A stretch of 64,000 bases of DNA from Pseudomonas sp. AFG_SD02_1510_Pfu_092 (GTDB taxonomy: Bacteria > Pseudomonadota > Gammaproteobacteria > Pseudomonadales > Pseudomonadaceae): assembly GCF_003331055.1 (NCBI RefSeq), contig NZ_PUQD01000026.1, positions 1 to 64,000 of the forward strand. The letters are read 5' to 3'. Below, piece by piece: positions 59,003 to 64,000 of the stretch. The position numbers and the translations under genes are program-made. The notes under the pieces were generated by a model that was not told the origin of the DNA, did not search any database, and worked only from the letters and a program-made list of their open reading frames with translations. The stretch's first letter is position 1. Each line of letters begins with the position of its first letter.

Positions 59003-60127
59003 ATGAGCGAGGCGAAGTCGAACGCTGCAACCAGCGAAACGCTGGTCAGCTTCCGTGGTGTGCAGAAGAGCTACGACGGCGAGTCGCTGATCGTCAAAGA
59101 CCTCAACCTGGAAATCCGCAAGGGCGAGTTCCTCACCCTGCTTGGCCCGTCCGGTTCGGGCAAGACCACCAGCCTGATGATGCTGGCCGGTTTCGAAACC
59201 CCCACTGCCGGTGAAATCCAGCTGGCCGGGCGTTCGATCAACAACGTGCCGCCGCACAAGCGCGACATCGGCATGGTGTTCCAGAACTATGCGCTGTTCC
59301 CGCACATGACCGTAGCCGAGAACCTGGCGTTCCCGCTGACCGTGCGCAACCTGAGCAAGACCGACATCAGCGAGCGGGTCAAGCGCGTGCTGAACATGGT
59401 CCAGCTGGACGCCTTCGCCAAACGCTACCCGGGCCAGCTGTCCGGCGGCCAGCAGCAGCGCGTGGCACTGGCCCGGGCACTGGTGTTCGAGCCGCAGCTG
59501 GTGCTGATGGACGAACCGCTGGGTGCTCTCGACAAGCAGCTGCGCGAGCACATGCAGATGGAGATCAAGCACATCCACCAGCGCCTGGGCGTGACCGTGG
59601 TGTACGTGACCCACGACCAGGGCGAAGCACTGACCATGTCCGACCGCGTGGCGGTATTCCACCAGGGCGAAATCCAGCAGATCGCCGACCCGCGCACGCT
59701 GTATGAAGAACCCTGCAACACCTTCGTCGCCAACTTCATCGGCGAGAACAACCGCATCAACGGCACCTTGCTGGCCAGTGACGGCAAACGCTGCCAGGTG
59801 CAGTTGCCGCGTGGTGAGCGGGTCGAGGCGCTGGCGGTGAACGTCGGCCAGGCCGGCGAGCCGGTGACCCTGTCGATCCGCCCGGAACGCGTGCGCCTGA
59901 ACGGCCACAGCGAAAGCTGCGTGAACCGCTTCTCTGGGCGGGTGGCCGAATTCATCTACCTGGGCGACCACGTGCGGGTGCGCCTGGAAGTTTGCGGCAA
60001 GGGCGACTTCTTCGTGAAGCAGCCGATTGCCGAGCTCGACCCGGCCCTGGCCGTGGGCGATGTGGTACCGCTGGGCTGGGAGGTGGAGCACGCCCGCGCG
60101 CTCGATCCGATTGCCGAAGCCCATTGA
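59003..60127 (+). CDS. ABC transporter ATP-binding protein, polyamine (PotA) type
   Basis: A 374-aa ATPase. Walker A GPSGSGKTT, signature LSGGQQQR, Walker B LVLMDEPLGALD and His-loop VTHDQ are all present, with a C-terminal TOBE domain. It drives import in complex with the two permeases and the binding protein that follow. The transporter is PotABCD-like; the natural substrate (putrescine, spermidine or related) is not clear from sequence. Confidence 0.92.
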   Translation: MSEAKSNAATSETLVSFRGVQKSYDGESLIVKDLNLEIRKGEFLTLLGPSGSGKTTSLMMLAGFETPTAGEIQLAGRSINNVPPHKRDIGMVFQNYALFPHMTVAENLAFPLTVRNLSKTDISERVKRVLNMVQLDAFAKRYPGQLSGGQQQRVALARALVFEPQLVLMDEPLGALDKQLREHMQMEIKHIHQRLGVTVVYVTHDQGEALTMSDRVAVFHQGEIQQIADPRTLYEEPCNTFVANFIGENNRINGTLLASDGKRCQVQLPRGERVEALAVNVGQAGEPVTLSIRPERVRLNGHSESCVNRFSGRVAEFIYLGDHVRVRLEVCGKGDFFVKQPIAELDPALAVGDVVPLGWEVEHARALDPIAEAH

Positions 60128-60168
60128 TGGATTGCTTCACCAACCCTGTACTTGTGGAGAGAATAATA

Positions 60169-61203
60169 ATGCGCAAGCAGTTGAAACTGACCGCCCTGGC
60201 CCTGGGGCTGTTCGCCGCTGGCCAGGCGATGGCCGCAGACCTGACCGTGGTTTCGTTCGGCGGTGCCAACAAGGCAGCTCAGGTCAAGGCGTTCTACGAA
60301 CCGTGGGAAAAGGCCGGCAAGGGCAAGATCGTCGCTGGCGAATACAACGGCGAAATGGCCAAGGTCAAAGCCATGGTCGACACCAAGAGCGTGTCGTGGA
60401 ACCTGGTGGAAGTGGAATCGCCGGAGCTGGCCCGCGGTTGCGACGAGGGCATGTTCGAAGAGCTCGACCCGGCCCTGTTCGGCAACCAGGCCGACTACGT
60501 GCCGGGTGCCATCCAGCCATGCGGCGTTGGCTTCTTCGTGTGGTCCACGGTACTGGCGTACAACGCCGACAAGCTCAAAAGCGCGCCTACCAGCTGGGCG
60601 GATTTCTGGGACACCAAGAAATTCCCGGGCAAGCGCGGCCTGCGCAAGGGCGCCAAGTACACCCTGGAATTCGCCCTGATGGCCGATGGTGTGGCGCCGA
60701 AGGAGGTGTACCAGGTGCTGGGCACCAAAGAGGGCGTGGACCGCGCCTTCAAGAAACTCGACGAACTCAAGCCAAGCATCCAGTGGTGGGAAGCCGGCGC
60801 CCAGCCGCCGCAGTACCTGGCTTCGGGTGACGTGGTCATGAGCTCGGCCTACAACGGGCGCATCGCTGCCGTGCAGAAAGAGAGCAACCTGAAGGTAGTG
60901 TGGAACGGCGGTATCTACGACTTCGACGCCTGGGCCATTCCGAAAGGTGCCAAGGATGCCGACGAAGCGAAGAAATTCATCGCCTTCAGCGTACAGCCCG
61001 AGCAGCAGAAGACTTACTCCGAGAACATCGCCTATGGCCCGGCCAACTCCAAGGCCGTCAGCCTGCTGTCGGATGAGGTGAAGAAGGACATGCCGACCAC
61101 GCCTGAGAACATCGCCAACCAGGTGCAGATCGATGTGGCCTTCTGGGCCGACAACAGCGAGCAGCTGGAGCAACGCTTCAACGCCTGGGCGGCGAAGAAG
61201 TAA
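60169..61203 (+). CDS. ABC transporter periplasmic binding protein, PotD-like
   Basis: A 344-aa protein from ATG 60169, preceded by GGAGAG. Signal peptide LKLTALALGLFAAGQAMA cleaved before ADLTVVSFGG. The mature protein shows the PotD/PotF layout (LVEVESPELARGCDEG, WADFWDTKKFPGKRGLR). It delivers substrate to the permeases encoded downstream, from which it is separated by a 312-bp repeat region. Confidence 0.9.
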   Translation: MRKQLKLTALALGLFAAGQAMAADLTVVSFGGANKAAQVKAFYEPWEKAGKGKIVAGEYNGEMAKVKAMVDTKSVSWNLVEVESPELARGCDEGMFEELDPALFGNQADYVPGAIQPCGVGFFVWSTVLAYNADKLKSAPTSWADFWDTKKFPGKRGLRKGAKYTLEFALMADGVAPKEVYQVLGTKEGVDRAFKKLDELKPSIQWWEAGAQPPQYLASGDVVMSSAYNGRIAAVQKESNLKVVWNGGIYDFDAWAIPKGAKDADEAKKFIAFSVQPEQQKTYSENIAYGPANSKAVSLLSDEVKKDMPTTPENIANQVQIDVAFWADNSEQLEQRFNAWAAKK

Positions 61204-61215
61204 GCGACCAGTGCA

Positions 61216-61488
61216 GGGGGCCGCAAAGCGGCCCATCGCCGGCAAGCCAGCTCCCACAGGGACCGCGCCATCCCCGAGATCAGTGCAGTACCTGTAGGGG
61301 CAGCTCCCACAGGGATCAGAAGCCTCGAGGCCAGTGCAGTACCTGTAGGGGCAGCTCCCACAGGGATCAGAAGCCTCGAAGCCAGGGCAGTACCTGTAGG
61401 GGCAGCTCCCACAGGATCAGAAGCCTCGAAGCCAGTGCAGTACCTGTGGGAGCTGGCTTGCCGGCGATGGGCTGCGCAGCAGCCCCAT
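61216..61488. repeat. REP array with 51-bp tandem repeats inside the transporter operon
   Basis: Outer REP-like arms (ATCGCCGGCAAGCCAGCTCC and GGAGCTGGCTTGCCGGCGAT) enclose tandem units starting GCAGTACCTGTAGGGGCAG at 61285, 61336 and 61387 (51, 51, 50 bp), plus a partial fourth at 61437. It lies between the binding-protein gene and the first permease gene, where REP elements in other operons stabilise the upstream mRNA. Confidence 0.9.
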
Positions 61489-61515
61489 TTTTCAGTTCGT
61501 ATCGCGGAGTTCGCC

Positions 61516-62763
61516 ATGGCCATTGCAGTGCCCCTCAAAGAAGGCGCCGGTTCAAGTCTCAAGCAGCGCCTCAAGCACGCCGAGCGGGTCAACCGCTGGA
61601 AGGCGCAGGCGTTGATCGCGCCGCTGGCGCTGTTCCTCCTGCTGGTGTTCCTGGTGCCGATCGCGGCGCTGCTGTACAAGAGCGTCGGCAACCCGGAAGT
61701 GGTTGGCGGCCTGCCGCGCACGGTCGACATCATCAGCCAGTGGGATGGCAAGAGCCTGCCCGGCGAAGACGTGTACAAGGCGCTGAGCCAGGACTTGGCC
61801 GAATCGCGCAAGAACCAGACCCTGGGCGACCTGTCCAAGCGCCTGAACATGGAGCTGGCCGGCTACCGCAGCCTGTTGGCCAAGACCGCACGCGCGTTGC
61901 CGTTCAAGAGCGAACCCGCTTCCTATAGGGATGCCTTGCAAGCGCTCGACGAGCGCTGGGGCGACCCGGCCTACTGGCAGGCTATCCGCCGCAATACCAG
62001 CACAGTGACTTCGTTCTACCTGCTGGCTTCGCTCGACCACCGTATCGACGACCTTGGCGAGCTGGCCAAGGCCACCCCGGACCAGGCCATCTACCTGGAT
62101 ATTTTTGCCCGCACCCTGTGGATGGGTGTGGTGATCACCGCCATCTGCCTGGTGCTGGCCTACCCGCTGGCCTACCTGCTGGCCAACCTGCCGACCCGGC
62201 AGAGCAACCTGCTGATGATCCTCGTGCTGCTGCCGTTCTGGACTTCGATCCTGGTGCGGGTGGCGGCGTGGATCGTGCTGCTGCAGTCGGGCGGCCTGAT
62301 CAACAGCGCGCTAATGGCCATGGGCATCATCGACCAGCCGCTGGAACTGGTGTTCAACCGTACCGGCGTGTACATCTCGATGGTGCACATTCTGTTGCCG
62401 TTCATGATCCTGCCGCTGTACAGCGTGATGAAGGGGATTTCGCCCAGCTACATGCGCGCCGCGATCTCGCTGGGCTGCCACCCGTTCGCCAGCTTCTGGC
62501 GCGTGTACTTCCCGCAGACCTACGCCGGGGTTGGCGCCGGCTGCCTGCTGGTGTTCATTCTGGCCATCGGCTACTACATCACCCCGGCGCTGCTGGGCAG
62601 CCCGAACGACCAGATGGTCAGCTACTTCGTCGCCTTCTACACCAACACCAGCATCAACTGGGGCATGGCCACCGCGTTGGGCGGGCTGTTGCTGCTGGCG
62701 ACCGTGCTGTTGTACCTGATCTATAGCTGGCTGGTCGGCGCCAGCCGCCTGCGCCTGAGCTGA
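61516..62763 (+). CDS. ABC transporter permease, PotB-like with long periplasmic insert
   Basis: A 415-aa permease from ATG 61516 (GGAG upstream). First helix at about 35-55 (LIAPLALFLLLVFLVPIAALLY), then an unusually long, polar, periplasmic stretch of about 140 residues, then five further helices. The EAA-loop (AAISLGCHPFASFWRVYFP) is intact. Family members of about 285 aa lack the insert, but this larger type is known in pseudomonads. Pairs with the next permease. Confidence 0.9.
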   Translation: MAIAVPLKEGAGSSLKQRLKHAERVNRWKAQALIAPLALFLLLVFLVPIAALLYKSVGNPEVVGGLPRTVDIISQWDGKSLPGEDVYKALSQDLAESRKNQTLGDLSKRLNMELAGYRSLLAKTARALPFKSEPASYRDALQALDERWGDPAYWQAIRRNTSTVTSFYLLASLDHRIDDLGELAKATPDQAIYLDIFARTLWMGVVITAICLVLAYPLAYLLANLPTRQSNLLMILVLLPFWTSILVRVAAWIVLLQSGGLINSALMAMGIIDQPLELVFNRTGVYISMVHILLPFMILPLYSVMKGISPSYMRAAISLGCHPFASFWRVYFPQTYAGVGAGCLLVFILAIGYYITPALLGSPNDQMVSYFVAFYTNTSINWGMATALGGLLLLATVLLYLIYSWLVGASRLRLS

Positions 62764-62774
62764 GGAGCCTTGTC

Positions 62775-63602
62775 ATGCTGAGCCCATACATGTCGCCCGT
62801 AGAGCGGGTCTGGTTCTACAGCCTGCGCATTCTTTGCGGTCTGATCCTGCTGTTCCTTATCTTGCCGGTGCTGGTGATCGTGCCGCTGTCGTTCAACAGT
62901 GGCAGTTTCCTGGTGTACCCGCTGCAAGGCTTCTCGCTGCACTGGTACCAGGATTTCTTCGGCTCGGCCGAGTGGATGCGGGCCCTGAAGAACAGCATTA
63001 TCGTCGCCCCGGCGGCCACCGTGCTGGCCATGGTGTTTGGCACCCTGGCGGCCATCGGCCTGACCCGTGGCGACTTCCCGGGCAAGTCGCTGGTGATGGC
63101 GCTGGTGATTTCGCCGATGGTGGTGCCGGTGGTGATCATCGGCGTGGCCAGCTACCTGTTCTTCGCCCCGCTGGGCATGGGCAACAGCTTCACCTCGCTG
63201 ATTCTGGTGCATGCGGTGTTGGGTGTACCGTTCGTCATCATCACCGTGTCGGCGACGCTGCAGGGTTTCAATTACAACCTGGTGCGGGCGGCGGCCAGCC
63301 TGGGTGCCTCGCCGCTGCTGGCCTTCCGCCGGGTGACCCTGCCGCTGATTGCCCCTGGGGTGATTTCCGGGGCATTGTTCGCCTTCGCCACCTCGTTCGA
63401 TGAGGTGGTGGTGACACTGTTCCTCGCCGGCCCGGAGCAGGCGACCCTGCCACGGCAGATGTTCAGTGGTATCCGCGAGAACCTCAGCCCGACCATCGCC
63501 GCGGCGGCGACCCTGCTGATTGCCTTCTCGGTAGTGTTGCTGCTGACCCTGGAGTGGTTGCGAGGGCGCAGCGAGAAGCTGAGAACCCAGCAGCCTGGTT
63601 GA
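62775..63602 (+). CDS. ABC transporter permease, PotC-like
   Basis: A 275-aa permease with about six helices and the EAA-loop (AAASLGASPLLAFRRVTLPLIAPG). Begins 11 bp after the first permease. Normal length. Confidence 0.92.
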   Translation: MLSPYMSPVERVWFYSLRILCGLILLFLILPVLVIVPLSFNSGSFLVYPLQGFSLHWYQDFFGSAEWMRALKNSIIVAPAATVLAMVFGTLAAIGLTRGDFPGKSLVMALVISPMVVPVVIIGVASYLFFAPLGMGNSFTSLILVHAVLGVPFVIITVSATLQGFNYNLVRAAASLGASPLLAFRRVTLPLIAPGVISGALFAFATSFDEVVVTLFLAGPEQATLPRQMFSGIRENLSPTIAAAATLLIAFSVVLLLTLEWLRGRSEKLRTQQPG

Positions 63603-63619
63603 CGGGATGTTGCCTGTGC

Positions 63620-63715
63620 TGGCCTCTTCGCGGCTAAAGCCGCTCCCACAGGATTTGTGCAGCTTTCGAGGCCTGCGCGGTCCCTGTGGGAGCGGCTTTA
63701 GCCGCGAAGAGGCCG
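63620..63715. repeat. REP element pair before rpe
   Basis: Inverted REP cores (TTCGCGGCTAAAGCCGCTCC and GGAGCGGCTTTAGCCGCGAA) ending the transporter operon. Confidence 0.87.
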
Positions 63716-63796
63716 GTACGGGTTGATGCTAATCAGCCTTCATCTGCTTCCCTGGGTTACAATGCGCGCCACCGTGATTCTGCCAACAGGTGCGCC

Positions 63797-64000
63797 ATGC
63801 AGCCCTACGCTATTGCCCCCTCCATTCTCTCTGCCGACTTCGCCCGCCTGGGTGAGGACGTCGACAAGGTACTGGCCGCGGGTGCCGACATCGTCCACTT
63901 CGATGTCATGGACAACCACTACGTACCCAACCTGACCATCGGCCCGATGGTCTGCACCGCCCTGCGCAAGTATGGCGTCACCGCACCGATCGACGTGCAC
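63797..64000 (+). CDS. rpe: Ribulose-phosphate 3-epimerase, partial at window end
   Basis: First 68 residues only. [16 protein letters not shown] and [18 protein letters not shown] carry the substrate and metal ligands (Ser, His, Asp) of Rpe. Interconverts ribulose-5-P and xylulose-5-P. The rest lies beyond the window. Confidence 0.94.
   Translation, partial: MQPYAIAPSILSADFARLGEDVDKVLAAGADIVHFDVMDNHYVPNLTIGPMVCTALRKYGVTAPIDVH

Overview
The window looks like chromosome of a Pseudomonas of the P. putida group. Gene content and order match what I recall of the P. putida rpoD neighbourhood: davBA, rmcA-tRNA-rpoD-dnaG-rpsU-tsaD-plsY-folB-folK-cca, the spoVR-yeaH-prkA block, glpE-apaH-apaG-rsmA-pdxA-surA-lptD, amgK-murU-djlA, a polyamine-type ABC transporter and rpe. 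The REP elements typical of this group (GCGGGTAAACCCGCTCCCAC type) sit in many of the core gaps. The first ~70 bases are G/C homopolymer runs and look like a poor-quality contig end.

Layout. 1-5386: core DNA with lysine catabolism genes (davA, davB), an Lrp/AsnC regulator, a DUF3077 gene behind a strongly folded leader, and a class II Fic gene preceded by four operator half-sites spaced exactly 17 bp apart. 5387-26469: a 21-kb integrated element bounded by perfect 47-bp direct repeats of the 3' part of a CAU tRNA, with its tyrosine integrase next to the intact tRNA. 26423-64000: the core chromosome resumes.

The element is visibly more AT-rich than its surroundings and lacks REP elements. Its right part is a replication module: an RPA-family initiator, five iterons of the GTACCTGATAGACGG type, a perfect DnaA box, an overlapping small DNA-binding gene, a second tyrosine recombinase and the integrase. 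The middle (16.6-21.1 kb) is a minus-strand run of small secreted, lipoprotein or membrane proteins with one 631-aa polytopic membrane protein. The left part carries probable defence or toxin-antitoxin cargo: a sirtuin operon, a second class II Fic protein, an orphan MbcA/ParS-type antitoxin domain, a RES-domain toxin, two related HTH proteins, and a HEPN-like gene abutting a third tyrosine recombinase. I see no relaxase and no full type IV secretion system, so I read it as an integrative element with plasmid-type replication rather than a self-transmissible ICE.

The best candidate for something undescribed is a tandem array of three ~158-bp units at 16051-16524. Each unit folds into three hairpins, there is compensatory change between units, and the array ends in a strong Rho-independent terminator on the + strand. 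It looks like a tandem structured non-coding RNA, downstream of a 222-aa gene of unknown function. Other notable non-coding structures are a cluster of four consecutive stem-loops with a competing alternative fold (21205-21309), perfect dyads before the HEPN and HTH genes that share half-sites, and separation of the tRNA gene from its probable native terminator by the 21-kb insertion.

All functional calls come from reading the sequence and from remembered family features; no searches were run.
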